64,000 bases of DNA from Eggerthella timonensis (GCF_900184265.1 NZ_FXXA01000002.1:2404539-2468538), one strand, 5' to 3'. Shown: positions 44,421 through 53,936, counted from the first letter of the stretch. Numbers and translations are program-made. The notes: generated by a model not told the origin, from the sequence alone.

Positions 44421-44510
44421 CAGCCATTTTCGGCGGAGCGAACAACGAAACGGGGCTTCATGCGAGCCCGCCGGATCCTCGGCGGCCCGCTGCCCGGCTC
44501 GCAGGCCGCG

Positions 44511-45389
44511 CTAGCGCTTGTCGGCCAGGAAGAACAGCGCCATGGTGCCGGGGCCGGAATGGGCGCCGATGACGGGGTCGACGTAGTTGATGACGACCTG
44601 CTTTACGCCGAAGCGCTCCTTCACCTGCTCGGCCACGTACTCGGCCTCCTCGATGCAGTCGCCGTGCGTGATGAACACCATCTGCCCGTCGATCGGCGGA
44701 AGCGCCGCCTTCTCCATGTGGTCCACGAGCGCGTTCAGGGACTTCTTGCGGCCGCGCACCTTCTCCAGGGGGACGAGGCGCCCTTCGTCGTCCACGTGCA
44801 TGACGGGCTTGATGTTGAGCATGGTGCCCGCCCAGGCCGCCGTCTTCGACACGCGGCCGCCGCGGAACAGGAACATGAGGTCGTCGACGGTGAACCAGTG
44901 AGCCAGGTGCAGCTTGTTCTCCTCCACCCAGTCGCGCACCTCCTCGATGGAGGCGCCGGCACGGGCGCGCTGGACCGCGTGCCAGATCAGCAGGCCCTCG
45001 CCGCCCGAGGCCGCCAGCGTGTCCACGGCGTACATCGTGCGGTCGGGGAACTCCTTCGCCAGGTCGCGGATGAGCAGCTTGGTGGCCTCGTAGGTGCCCG
45101 ACAGGCCGCTGGAGAAGCCCAGGTACAGCACGTCCCGCCCTTGTTCCAGCAGGCCGCGCATGAGCGCTTCGGAATCGGCCAGGTTCGGCAGCGACGTCGT
45201 GATCACCTTGCCCTCGCGCATCATCGTGTAGAACTGCGCCAGATCGGTGTGCTGGCCCTTGAGGTAGCTTTGGTACTGCTCGCCGTCCACCATGAAGGTG
45301 AGGGGCAGGATGTGCAGCCCGAAGTCGTCGATCATGTCCTCGACGAGGTTGCAGCTGGAATCGGTGACGATCTCGAAGTTCATCGGCAT
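44511..45389 (-). CDS. DegV family fatty-acid-binding protein
   Basis: A 292-residue protein with both DegV signatures: FEIVTDSSCNL at the N-terminus and the SGLSGTYEA fatty-acid head-group loop, plus FLFRGGRVSK and the C-terminal VIGAHSGPGTMALFFL. DegV/FakB proteins bind fatty acids for FakA-dependent phosphorylation; no fakA gene lies in this window. A TATACT promoter reads on its strand near 45455. Confidence 0.93.
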   Translation of the reverse strand: MPMNFEIVTDSSCNLVEDMIDDFGLHILPLTFMVDGEQYQSYLKGQHTDLAQFYTMMREGKVITTSLPNLADSEALMRGLLEQGRDVLYLGFSSGLSGTYEATKLLIRDLAKEFPDRTMYAVDTLAASGGEGLLIWHAVQRARAGASIEEVRDWVEENKLHLAHWFTVDDLMFLFRGGRVSKTAAWAGTMLNIKPVMHVDDEGRLVPLEKVRGRKKSLNALVDHMEKAALPPIDGQMVFITHGDCIEEAEYVAEQVKERFGVKQVVINYVDPVIGAHSGPGTMALFFLADKR

Positions 45390-45544
45390 ACGACGCGTCC
45401 TTCCTGAAAACTGCAGCGGTCGGAAAACCCGAGCCTTCCGCTGTGAATAGGCGAATGATGAAAAGTATACCGTGAAGCGTCGTGCTCCTGTGTCGCAATT
45501 TTGAAAAGTGCGGCCAGGCTCGCTGGAAACGGCGTTCGTTCCAC

Positions 45545-45550
45545 TATACT
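45545..45550 (+). promoter_or_regulatory. -10 box of the ileS operon
   Basis: TATACT lies 10 bases before an in-frame ATG at 45561 and about 55 before the preferred GTG. No T-box or tRNA-sensing leader is seen between promoter and gene. Confidence 0.5.
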
Positions 45551-45605
45551 ATAGCGGTTTATGACGAACGAAAGCGCACAGGCTTTGAGGAAAGGTACGG
45601 CACCC

Positions 45606-48449
45606 GTGGCGAACACGTACAAAGAAACGATGAACCTGCCGAAGACCGACTTCGCGATGCGGGCGAACCTGCCCGAGAACGAGCCGAAGCGGTTGGCCAA
45701 ATGGGAGGAAGAGCGCATCTACGAGCAGGTGCTCGAGAAGAACAAGGACGGCAAGCCCTTCATCTTGCACGACGGCCCCCCGTACGCCAACGGCCCCATC
45801 CACATCGGCCACGCCTTCAACAAGATCCTCAAGGACTTCGTGAACAAGTCCCATGCGCAGCGCGGCTTCTTCACGCCGTACGTGCCGGGTTGGGACTGCC
45901 ACGGCCAGCCCATCGAGCACATGGTGGAGAAGACCCTCGGGCCCGAGAAGATGGCGAAGATCGACCAGCCCACGCTGCGCCGCCTGTGCCGCGAGTGGGC
46001 CGAGAAGTACGTCGACGTGCAGCGCGAGGGCTTCAAGCGCCTCGGCGTGAACGCCGACTGGGACCATCCGTACCTCACCTTCACGCCGAACTACGAGGCG
46101 GGCAACGTCGAGGTGTTCAAGAAGATGTACCTCGACGGCTCGGTGTACCGCGGCCGCAAGCCCATCCACTGGTGCAAGCGCTGCCACACCGCGCTTGCCG
46201 AGGCCGAGATCGAGTACTCCGACGAGACGTCGCCGTCCATCTTCGTGAAGTTCAAGATGGACCTCATGCCCGGCATGTTCGAGGCCGCCGGCGCGACGGG
46301 CGACGCCTACGTGCTCATCTGGACCACCACGCCCTGGACGCTGCCGGCGAACACCGCCGTGTCGCTGGCGCCCGATGCCGACTACGTAATGGTGCAGGTA
46401 GCGGGCTCGAACATGATCATGGCGCGCGAGCTGGTGGACCAGGTGGCCGAGATCGCGGGCTGGGAGTCCTACGACCTCGTGCGCGGCGCGGACGGCGAGC
46501 CCGTCTCGCTCAAGGGCCGCGAGTTCACCGGACTGACCTACACGTGCCCCATCCGCCAGGACCTCAAGGGGACCATCATCTACGGCGACCACGTCACGCT
46601 CGACTCGGGCACAGGCGCGGTGCACACCGCCCCCGGCCACGGCCAGGACGACTACCTGGTCGCCCTCGAGTTCGACGTGCCGCTGCTCATGCCGGTGGAC
46701 GACAACGGCGTGCTCACCGACGAGGCGGGCCCCTTCGCGGGCCTCGACGTGGACGAGGCGAACCCGGCCATCATCGCGTGGCTGCGCGAGCGCGGCACGC
46801 TCGTGGCCCAGAAGGAGATCCTCCACAGCTACCCGCACTGCTGGCGCTGCCACGAGCCGGTCATCTTCCGCGCCACCGACCAGTGGTTCGTGTCGATGGA
46901 CAAGAACTCGCTGCGCGAGAACGCGCTCAACGCCATCGACCGCGAGGTGGAGTGGATCCCCGCATGGGCGAAGAACCGCATCGGAAGCATGGTGGCCGAC
47001 CGTCCCGACTGGTGCATCTCGCGCCAGCGCTCGTGGGGCGTGCCCATCCCCGTGTTCAAGTGCGCCAAGTGCGGCAACACCGTGGCCACGGCCGAGACGT
47101 TCGACGCGGTGATCGACCTGTTCTACCGCGAGGGCGCCGACGCGTGGTTCACGCACGATCCGTCCGACTACCTGCCACGCGGCGTGAAGTGCGAGACGTG
47201 CGGCTGCACCGAGCTCGTCCCCGAGAAGGACATCCTCGACGTGTGGTGGGAGAGCGGCGTATCGCACACCTCCGTGCTGAAGCACCGCGAGGCCGAGGGC
47301 CTGCGCTTCCCGGCCGACATGTACCTCGAAGGCTCCGACCAGCATCGCGGCTGGTTTCAGTCGTCCCTGCTCACCAGCATGGGCGCCTACGGCGTGCCGC
47401 CGTACAAGTCCGTCATGCACTGCGGATTCACGATGGACGCCGAGGGCAAGAAGATGTCGAAGTCGGCCGGAAACGGCGTCGACCCGGCGGACGTCATGGC
47501 GAAGAGCGGCGCCGACGTGCTGCGTTTGTGGGTGGCCAGCGTCGATTACTCCCAGGACGTGAACATCGGCGACGAGATCCTCGAGCGCACGAGCGAGGCG
47601 TACCGCCGCATCCGCAACACCTTCCGCTTCCTGTTGGGCAGCCTCGACGACTTCGCCAACGAGCACGCCGTCAAGGATTGGGACGCGCTCGAGCCCGTCG
47701 ACCAGTGGGCCATGGTGCGTCTTTGGCATCTGCTGCGCGACGTGGAGCGCGCCTACGACGAGTACAAGTTCCACCTCGTCTACCGCGCGGTGTACGACTA
47801 CGCCGTGAACGATCTCTCGGCCGTGTACATGGACGCGACGAAGGACCGCCTGTACTCCGAGGCGCCCGACTCGCCGCGCCGCCGCGCCGCGCAGACCGTG
47901 CTCATGAACATCCTCGAGGTGCTCGTGCGCGTGCTGGCGCCGGTGCTCACGTTCACGACCGACGAGGTGTGGGAGCACTATCCGGAAGGCGTTCGCTCGA
48001 GCTACGGGAACGTCCCGAACGTGCAGCTGGCCGGCTGGCCCGAGAGGTCCGACTTCGCGCCCGCGCTGCCCGACGATGCCGAGCGCGTCGCCGAGGACTT
48101 CGGCCTGGTGATGGGCGTGCGCGAGGTCGTGACGAAGGCGCTCGAGGACGCGCGCGGTCGGAAGGTCGTGAACAAGAGCCAGGAGGCATCCGTGACGGTG
48201 ACGGCGCCGCGCAGCATGCTCGACGTGCTGGAGCGCTACGACGCGTCGGTGTTCGAGGAGCTGTTCATCGTGGCCTCGGTGGCGTTCGAGGAGGGCGATG
48301 AGCTGGCGGCGTCGGTGGCGAAGACCGATGCCGAGAAGTGCCCGCGCTGCTGGAACTACCGCGCGCTCGGCGGCAACCCGAACCATCCGGATGTATGCAA
48401 GCGCTGCGGCGACGCGCTCGACGCCGTCGGCTTCGCAGAAGGGGAGTAA
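45606..48449 (+). CDS. ileS: Isoleucyl-tRNA synthetase
   Basis: The 947-residue enzyme charges tRNA-Ile. The HIGH motif is in PPYANGPIHIGHAFNK, the KMSKS motif in GKKMSKSAGN, the editing-domain TTPWTLPANT is intact, and a C-terminal zinc finger (CPRCWNY ... CKRCGDAL) is present. The GTG at 45606 behind GAGGAAAGG gives the N-terminus usual for IleS (ANTYKETMNLPKTDFAMRANLP); an in-frame ATG at 45561 would add 15 residues and would be leaderless from the nearby promoter. It leads an ileS-lspA-rlu unit. Confidence 0.96.
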   Translation: MANTYKETMNLPKTDFAMRANLPENEPKRLAKWEEERIYEQVLEKNKDGKPFILHDGPPYANGPIHIGHAFNKILKDFVNKSHAQRGFFTPYVPGWDCHGQPIEHMVEKTLGPEKMAKIDQPTLRRLCREWAEKYVDVQREGFKRLGVNADWDHPYLTFTPNYEAGNVEVFKKMYLDGSVYRGRKPIHWCKRCHTALAEAEIEYSDETSPSIFVKFKMDLMPGMFEAAGATGDAYVLIWTTTPWTLPANTAVSLAPDADYVMVQVAGSNMIMARELVDQVAEIAGWESYDLVRGADGEPVSLKGREFTGLTYTCPIRQDLKGTIIYGDHVTLDSGTGAVHTAPGHGQDDYLVALEFDVPLLMPVDDNGVLTDEAGPFAGLDVDEANPAIIAWLRERGTLVAQKEILHSYPHCWRCHEPVIFRATDQWFVSMDKNSLRENALNAIDREVEWIPAWAKNRIGSMVADRPDWCISRQRSWGVPIPVFKCAKCGNTVATAETFDAVIDLFYREGADAWFTHDPSDYLPRGVKCETCGCTELVPEKDILDVWWESGVSHTSVLKHREAEGLRFPADMYLEGSDQHRGWFQSSLLTSMGAYGVPPYKSVMHCGFTMDAEGKKMSKSAGNGVDPADVMAKSGADVLRLWVASVDYSQDVNIGDEILERTSEAYRRIRNTFRFLLGSLDDFANEHAVKDWDALEPVDQWAMVRLWHLLRDVERAYDEYKFHLVYRAVYDYAVNDLSAVYMDATKDRLYSEAPDSPRRRAAQTVLMNILEVLVRVLAPVLTFTTDEVWEHYPEGVRSSYGNVPNVQLAGWPERSDFAPALPDDAERVAEDFGLVMGVREVVTKALEDARGRKVVNKSQEASVTVTAPRSMLDVLERYDASVFEELFIVASVAFEEGDELAASVAKTDAEKCPRCWNYRALGGNPNHPDVCKRCGDALDAVGFAEGE

Positions 48450-48454
48450 GGCGC

Positions 48455-49069
48455 ATGCCCAATCAGCCTGAGCAAGGCGGCGCGGGAGCGGAGCCGAAAG
48501 ACCCCGAACGTTCGAAGCGCTCGCGCAACACGCTCGTGTTCGGCATCGTCGCGCTCGCATGGCTCGCTTTCGACACGCTCACGAAGAGCTACTTCAACGG
48601 CTCGTACGCCGTGGGCGAGGTCGTCACGGGGCCGCTGCTCGGCCTCGTGCGGTTCCACCTCGTGCACAACACCGGGGCCGCATGGGGCATGTTCGGCGAC
48701 TCGACGTTCCTTCTGGGCGTCATGTCGCTCATCGTGTGCGTGCTGCTCACGGTGTACCTGTTCTTCCTCGTGCGCCGTCCGAACATGGCGCAGGTGGTGG
48801 GCGTGGCGCTCGTGGTGGCGGGCGGCCTCGGCAACGCGTTCGACCGCTTCACGCTGGGCTACGTCGTGGACTTCATCGAGCCGGTGTTCATCGACTTCCC
48901 CGTGTTCAACGTGGCCGACATCGGCGTGACGTGCGGGTTCGTGCTGTTCCTCGTCGGCGTGCTGCTGAGCTGGCGTCACGAGGACCGCATCGATGCCGCG
49001 GCAGCCTCCGCCGCCGAAGCTGACGCCGTGCCCGACGACGCGCGCGACGAAGGAACCGACGCCCGATGA
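48455..49069 (+). CDS. lspA: Lipoprotein signal peptidase (signal peptidase II)
   Basis: This 204-residue membrane aspartyl protease cleaves lipoprotein signal peptides. Conserved boxes: VHNTGAAWGMF, the catalytic region GGLGNAFDRF and VVDFIE, and FNVADIGV. Four spans are evident. N- and C-terminal polar extensions (about 25 residues each) lengthen it beyond the usual 160. Starts five bases after ileS and overlaps the next gene by four. It could process the lipobox-bearing flavoreductases in the window. Confidence 0.95.
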   Translation: MPNQPEQGGAGAEPKDPERSKRSRNTLVFGIVALAWLAFDTLTKSYFNGSYAVGEVVTGPLLGLVRFHLVHNTGAAWGMFGDSTFLLGVMSLIVCVLLTVYLFFLVRRPNMAQVVGVALVVAGGLGNAFDRFTLGYVVDFIEPVFIDFPVFNVADIGVTCGFVLFLVGVLLSWRHEDRIDAAAASAAEADAVPDDARDEGTDAR

Positions 49070-50103
49070 GCCGCCTGCTGAGCTACGGCGCCTCCGCCGA
49101 CGACGCGGGGCAGCGCCTCGACGCCCTGCTGGCCGCGCGCGGGCTGTATCCCAGCCGCAGTGCGGCGGCGCGCGCCGTGGACGAGGGGCTCGTGTTCGTG
49201 AACGGAGCGGCGGTGGCGAAGAAGCACCTCGTGGCCGCAGGCGACACGATCGTGTACCAGGTCGAGGAGACCGCGGCGCCGGGCCCCTTGACCGGACAGC
49301 CCATCGAGCTCGACATCCGCTACGAGGACGACGGCCTCATCGTGCTGTCCAAGCAGGTGGGGCTCGTGTGCCATCCGTCGGTCGACCACGACGACGGCAC
49401 GCTGGTGAACGCCCTCATCTACCATTGCGGCGCCGAGCATCTGTGCAACGTGCAGGGCGAGGACGACCGCCTGGGCATCGTGCACCGCCTCGACCGCGAC
49501 ACGAGCGGCCTCATGCTGGCCGCGAAGACCGACGAGGTGGGCTACGCGCTCATGTCCGACATCCGCGACCGCGCGGTCGACCGCCGCTACCTGGCGCTCG
49601 TGCACGGCGTGATCGCCCACGACACGGGCATGATCGACGCTCCCATCGCGCGCGCCGAAAAGGAGCGCACGCGCATGGCCGTCCGCGACACGCAATCGGC
49701 CCGCGAGTCGATCACCACGTTCCGCGTGCTCGAGCGCTTCGAGCACGGGCCGCGCGACGACGGTTACACGCTCATCGACTGCAAGCTGTTCACGGGCCGG
49801 ACGCATCAGATCCGTGTGCACATGGAGTATGCGAAGCACCCGCTCGTGGGCGACCCGGTGTACGTCTCGGGGTCCCCGAGCGCCCCCGCAGCCGATCTCG
49901 GCCTGGACCGCCAGTTCCTCCATTCGTTCCAGCTGGCCTTCGAGCATCCCCTCACCGGCGAGGCCCTCCGCTTCGCGGACAACCTTCCCGCCGACCTGCA
50001 GGATGCCCTCGACGGCCTCGCCGGCCGCAGCGCCGGCCGCACGGCAGCCGGCGAGGAAGTGCGTGCCCTGCTCGAAGACGCCCCGAGGCCGCAGTTGCGG
50101 TGA
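49066..50103 (+). CDS. RluA/RluD-family 23S rRNA pseudouridine synthase
   Basis: A 345-residue enzyme: N-terminal S4 RNA-binding domain (GQRLDALLAARGLYPSRSAAARAV) then the catalytic domain with HRLDRDTSGLML, whose aspartate after RL attacks uridine, and GRTHQIRVHM. The pairing with lspA is common in bacteria. The exact target uridine (RluD-type) is inferred. Its stop is followed by a 34-bp perfect hairpin. Confidence 0.93.
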   Translation: MSRLLSYGASADDAGQRLDALLAARGLYPSRSAAARAVDEGLVFVNGAAVAKKHLVAAGDTIVYQVEETAAPGPLTGQPIELDIRYEDDGLIVLSKQVGLVCHPSVDHDDGTLVNALIYHCGAEHLCNVQGEDDRLGIVHRLDRDTSGLMLAAKTDEVGYALMSDIRDRAVDRRYLALVHGVIAHDTGMIDAPIARAEKERTRMAVRDTQSARESITTFRVLERFEHGPRDDGYTLIDCKLFTGRTHQIRVHMEYAKHPLVGDPVYVSGSPSAPAADLGLDRQFLHSFQLAFEHPLTGEALRFADNLPADLQDALDGLAGRSAGRTAAGEEVRALLEDAPRPQLR

Positions 50104-50112
50104 GACAGGGGA

Positions 50113-50183
50113 GGTGAGACGGAGGGACGGGGTAATTGTCTCATTCGCTGAATGAGACAATTACCCCGTCCCTCCGTCTCACC
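50113..50183. repeat. 34-bp perfect inverted repeat with 3-base loop
   Basis: GGTGAGACGGAGGGACGGGG starts the left arm (50113-50146) and the right arm (50150-50183) is its exact reverse complement; the loop is GCT. It lies between convergent genes and overlaps the stop of the minus-strand gene. It could terminate both genes, but the long non-GC-rich tip and GAGAC/GTCTC ends resemble known dispersed gut-bacterial repeat units. Confidence 0.85.
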
Positions 50184-50994
50184 CTTTCCCGTACACGCTC
50201 ATGTTCTGCATGCGGGATTGGAGGTAGCTGTCGGGGAAATGCTCGTCGAGGAACCGCTGCTCCCAGGTGGTGGCGGGCACGCCGGCGGCGCGCTGGCCCT
50301 CGCGGTCGAGCGCGATCACGGTGACGGCGATGTTGGCCGCCATGAACAGGCTGAGCGCCGCGGTCACGAGCCGCGCGACCGCGCTCTTGGAATCGACGTG
50401 CGAGAACACGCGCTTGATGAACGGCAGGATCGTGCGCACCCACACGAGGCCCAAAAGGCCCCACATCACGCCGAACGCGAAGTTCGTGCGCCCGTTGATG
50501 CTGCCGAACGTGCCGCTGTAATCCCAGGCGATCGCGCCCCACAGCGCTTCCATGAGCCAGCTCGTGGTGTACTCCATCACCGAGCCCAGCAGCATGGCGA
50601 TGAGGAAGATGATGAGGTTGTGCGAGTGGTAGAAGCGGTTGAGCGACGCAGTGAGCACCACCGCGCCCACGCCGTAGATGGGCGAGAACGGCCCCCATAC
50701 GAGGCCGGCGCGGCTCTCGTAGCCGCCGTACACGATGGCGTGGAACGCCGTCTCCACCACGAGCCCGAACACGCATCCGGCCATGAACAGCCAGAACAGC
50801 GTGAAGTAGTCGATCTTGAGATAGCCCTGGTTCGGGCGGACCTGCTCGCGCGCCTCCTTGCCGATCTCGCGGAGGATGCCCGGATGCGGCGCCGCGCTGT
50901 CGCAGGAGGTGGAGCCGGCGCCGGGTTCGCGATCGGGCGTTACGGCCTGTCGCGACGGTAATTCCGCAGCCGATTTTTTCGGTTCTTTCTCCAT
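50179..50994 (-). CDS. Putative ABC transporter permease-like membrane protein (CmpB family)
   Basis: A 271-residue protein with a 60-residue polar N-terminus and six or so spans. The stretch RAGLVWGPFSPIYGVGAVVL, and then LLGSVMEYTTSWLMEALWGAIAWDYS, match the ABC_trans_CmpB family (PF06541). The family name is historical; transport is not established. The start MEKEPKK lies upstream of the divergent hemH gene, 91 bases away. Confidence 0.88.
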   Translation of the reverse strand: MEKEPKKSAAELPSRQAVTPDREPGAGSTSCDSAAPHPGILREIGKEAREQVRPNQGYLKIDYFTLFWLFMAGCVFGLVVETAFHAIVYGGYESRAGLVWGPFSPIYGVGAVVLTASLNRFYHSHNLIIFLIAMLLGSVMEYTTSWLMEALWGAIAWDYSGTFGSINGRTNFAFGVMWGLLGLVWVRTILPFIKRVFSHVDSKSAVARLVTAALSLFMAANIAVTVIALDREGQRAAGVPATTWEQRFLDEHFPDSYLQSRMQNMSVYGKG

Positions 50995-51085
50995 TCACCT
51001 GCCCTATCAATAGTCAATGGGCTAAACTATAACAGATTTTCAAGGGCGGAATTCAACCGTTTCGCCATGTCTACGCCGCAGGAAG

Positions 51086-52120
51086 GTGATGAGCATCGTG
51101 CCACAGCCGAAGCGCTCAGGGGTGCTTTTAGTGAACACCGGCACGCCCGCCGTGCCCAAGCCCCGGGCCGTGCGGAAGTACCTCGCCAAATTCTTGATGG
51201 ACAAGCGCATCGCGCCGATGAACCGCGTGGGATGGTGGTTCATCCTCCATCTGTTCATCCTGCCGAAGCGAGGGCGCGCGTCGGCCGAGAAGTACGAGAA
51301 GATATGGACGGACGAGGGCTCGCCGTTCACGATCGCCCACGAGAAGCTCGCGGCCGGCTTGGGCGCCGCGTTCGATGAGGAGGGCCTCGGTGCCATGGTG
51401 CGCTGCGCCATGAGCTACAGCGACCCGTCGGTGCTCGACTGCGTGCGCGAGCTCAAGGACGCGGGCTGCACGAAGCTCGTCGTGCTGCCGCTGTACCCGC
51501 AAAGCGCGTATTCGACCACCGGCTCGGTGTCCGACAGCGTGGAGCGCGCGCTCAAGAAGGCGCGCTGGGACGTGCCGTGCGACTTCGTGGACAACTACCA
51601 CGACGACCCCACCTACATCCGCGCCATCGCCGCGTCCATCGAGCACGCCGGGTTCAAGGTGGATTCCGACGACAAGGTGCTGTTCTCGTACCACTCCATC
51701 CCGCTCGTGGACATCGAGGCGGGGGACACCTACGAGCTGCAGACGGGCGCCACCAGCCTGCAGGTAGCCAGCGAACTGGGCATCGATCGCAATCGTTGGA
51801 CCATCGGCTATCAATGCCGCTTCGACAAGAGCCGCGAGTGGCTCTCGCCGTACACGCGCGACGTGCTCACGCGGTGGGCCGAGGCAGGCGTGAAGCGCGT
51901 GTTCTTCATCTGCCCGAACTTCGCCGTCGATTGCCTGGAGACGCTCTACGACATCGACTACGAGCTCAAGCCGTTCTACTTCGACCAGATCAAGCAGGCG
52001 GGCCGCACGCCGGACGAGGCATGCTTCACCTACGTGCCCTGCCTCGACCGCAGCCGCGCGCACCTTCGGGTGCTCGCCGACGTGCTGCGTCCGTATATAG
52101 AGGAGGATCCTCGTGGCTAA
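51086..52120 (+). CDS. hemH: Ferrochelatase
   Basis: A 344-residue protein of the HemH/CpfC family, inserting iron into a porphyrin at the end of haem synthesis. It has GVLLVNTGTP, the metal-site histidine in LFSYHSIPLVD and the acidic C-terminal helix residues (CPNFAVDCLETLYDIDYE). In actinobacteria this family uses coproporphyrin III, so CpfC is possible. Start is uncertain among GTG 51086, ATG 51089 and GTG 51098; AAGGTGAT suits the last. It overlaps coaBC by eight bases. Confidence 0.93.
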   Translation: MMSIVPQPKRSGVLLVNTGTPAVPKPRAVRKYLAKFLMDKRIAPMNRVGWWFILHLFILPKRGRASAEKYEKIWTDEGSPFTIAHEKLAAGLGAAFDEEGLGAMVRCAMSYSDPSVLDCVRELKDAGCTKLVVLPLYPQSAYSTTGSVSDSVERALKKARWDVPCDFVDNYHDDPTYIRAIAASIEHAGFKVDSDDKVLFSYHSIPLVDIEAGDTYELQTGATSLQVASELGIDRNRWTIGYQCRFDKSREWLSPYTRDVLTRWAEAGVKRVFFICPNFAVDCLETLYDIDYELKPFYFDQIKQAGRTPDEACFTYVPCLDRSRAHLRVLADVLRPYIEEDPRG

Positions 52121-53333
52121 CGCAAACGACGGCGCGGCGAACCCCGCGCAGAAAACCGTGCTGCTGGGCGTGACGGGATGCATCGCCGCCTACAAGTCGT
52201 GCGAGATCGTGCGCGGCCTGCAAAAGGCCGGCGTGCGCGTGAAGGTGGTCATGACCGAGCACGCGACCGAGTTCGTGGGACCCACGACGTTCCGCGCGCT
52301 CACGCACGAGACGGTGGCCGTCGGGCTGTTCGACGACCCCTCCGACCCCATCCACCACGTGTCGCTCGCGCAGGAGGCCGACGTCTTCCTCATCGCGCCG
52401 TGCACCGCGAACGTCATCGCCAAGATCGCCAACGGCATCGCCGACGATTTGCTGACCACCACGGCGCTCGCCACCACGGCACCGCTCGTCATCGCGCCGG
52501 CCATGAACGTGAACATGTACGAGAACGGCGCCACGCGCTACAACATCGGCAAGCTGCACATCCGCGGCGCGCGCTTCATCGACGCCGGCGACGGCTACCT
52601 GGCGTGCGGCGACATCGGCAAGGGCCGGTTGGCCGAGGTGGACGACATCGTGTCGGCCACGCTCGACGAGCTGGGCGTGAAGCGCGACTTGGCCGGCCGC
52701 CGCGTCATGATCACCGCAGGCCCCACCGTGGAGCCCATCGACCCGGTGCGCTACATCTCCAACCACTCCTCGGGCAAGACCGGCTACGCCATCGCCCGCG
52801 CGGCGGCGCTGCGCGGCGCCGACGTGACGCTCGTGTCGGGCCCCGTCTCGCTCCCCGCGCCCCAGGGCGTGCACATGGTGCACGTGAAGACGGCGCGCGA
52901 CATGTACGCGGCCGCAGAGGAGGCCTTCGAGGACTCCGACATCGCCATCTTCGCGGCGGCGGTGGCCGACATGCGCCCGCGCGAGGCGGCCGGGCACAAG
53001 CTGAAGAAGGGCATCGCCGACGCCGAGCTGGGCACCATCGACCTCGTGGAGAACCCCGACATCCTGGCCACGCTGGGCGCGCGCAAGGAGCACCAGGTGG
53101 TGGTCGGGTTCGCCGCGGAGACGAACGACGTGGTGGCGAACGCCGAGAAGAAGCTCGTGTCCAAGCACGCCGACCTCGTGGTGGCCAACGAAGTGGGCGG
53201 CGGCCGCGCCTTCGGCGCCGACGACAACGTGGTGTGGTTCGTGGACGACGAGGACATCGAGGAGCTGCCCCGCATGTCGAAGACCCGCCTCGCCGACGAG
53301 ATCCTCGACAAAGCCATCCAGTTCCTGGCGTAG
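52113..53333 (+). CDS. coaBC: Bifunctional phosphopantothenoylcysteine decarboxylase/synthetase
   Basis: A 406-residue fusion for coenzyme A synthesis. CoaC part: flavin-binding LLGVTGCIAAYK, the catalytic histidine in PIHHVSL, APCTANVIAKIANGIADDLL and the substrate clamp APAMNVNMYEN. CoaB part from about residue 190: VMITAGPTVEPIDPVRYISNHSSGKTGYAIA and FAAAVADMRP. Full length. Translationally coupled to hemH by overlap; a 50-bp perfect palindrome follows. Confidence 0.95.
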   Translation: MANANDGAANPAQKTVLLGVTGCIAAYKSCEIVRGLQKAGVRVKVVMTEHATEFVGPTTFRALTHETVAVGLFDDPSDPIHHVSLAQEADVFLIAPCTANVIAKIANGIADDLLTTTALATTAPLVIAPAMNVNMYENGATRYNIGKLHIRGARFIDAGDGYLACGDIGKGRLAEVDDIVSATLDELGVKRDLAGRRVMITAGPTVEPIDPVRYISNHSSGKTGYAIARAAALRGADVTLVSGPVSLPAPQGVHMVHVKTARDMYAAAEEAFEDSDIAIFAAAVADMRPREAAGHKLKKGIADAELGTIDLVENPDILATLGARKEHQVVVGFAAETNDVVANAEKKLVSKHADLVVANEVGGGRAFGADDNVVWFVDDEDIEELPRMSKTRLADEILDKAIQFLA

Positions 53334-53363
53334 TCGGGCGCTTGCCTGCATCCGCCGATCGAG

Positions 53364-53413
53364 GCGTCGGCCCGAATACGCTTTTTGATCAAAAAGCGTA
53401 TTCGGGCCGACGC
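53364..53413. repeat. 50-bp perfect palindrome
   Basis: Two 25-base halves meet at TTTTTGATCAAAAA with no loop; outer ends are GCGTCGGCCCG and CGGGCCGACGC. It lies 30 bases after coaBC. On either strand it reads as a GC stem followed by T-run only at its tip, so it is not a standard terminator. The 53334-53573 gap contains nothing else recognised. Confidence 0.9.
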
Positions 53414-53573
53414 TGCTCTCCGGTTGCGCTTCGCGTCCAATGAGGGCTTCGGGATGCGACGAACGAGAAGAACGAACGAGAAGATGCAAATTTCTTCTTG
53501 CAAAGCACCGAGGTTACCGTTAATATAGTCAACGCTGTTTGGGAAGCTTGCTTGAGCGACCGGACAAGCACAA

Positions 53574-53650
<77 letters not shown>

Positions 53651-53661
53651 GCAACGTAGAA

Positions 53662-53698
53662 CAGGCCATCGGGCATCAGCCCGGTGGCCTGTTTTCTT
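53662..53698 (+). terminator. Terminator of tRNA-Pro
   Basis: ACAGGCCA pairs with TGGCCTGT, with an inner GGGC/GCCC stem, followed by TTTTCTT. Strong rho-independent shape. Confidence 0.8.
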
Positions 53699-53909
53699 GC
53701 GTCGGGCCGCTCGTGGCGATATCGTGGGCATCCTGTGAACAGAAGGTGACGCGGCGGGATAGCAATCGGTGAACGGTAGGCGCGATAATCCTGCATGAAA
53801 CGCTCCTTTCGATCCCGTTTTCTGCATGGCGGGGGAGGGGTTTCCACTATTGGCGGCGAACGGTCGCTGAGGCGCCTCGCCGCGGATCGGAAATCTTCCC
53901 AGAATCGAA

Positions 53910-53936
53910 TTGTGCACCTGCACAAAACGTTATACT
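53910..53936 (+). promoter_or_regulatory. Operator and promoter of the RidA fusion gene
   Basis: TTGTGCA and TGCACAA are inverted around CC (53910-53925), and a TATACT -10 box follows at 53931-53936. The palindrome overlaps the -35 region, as a repressor site would. The 53651-53909 stretch has no supported gene. Confidence 0.6.

Noticed and set aside
45390-45605. T-box leader before ileS
   Set aside because: Promoter is too close to the start and no specifier stem or TGG-containing antiterminator is visible.
45549-48560. A 1003-codon open frame antisense to ileS
   Set aside because: Composition artefact; IleS signatures are intact on the plus strand.
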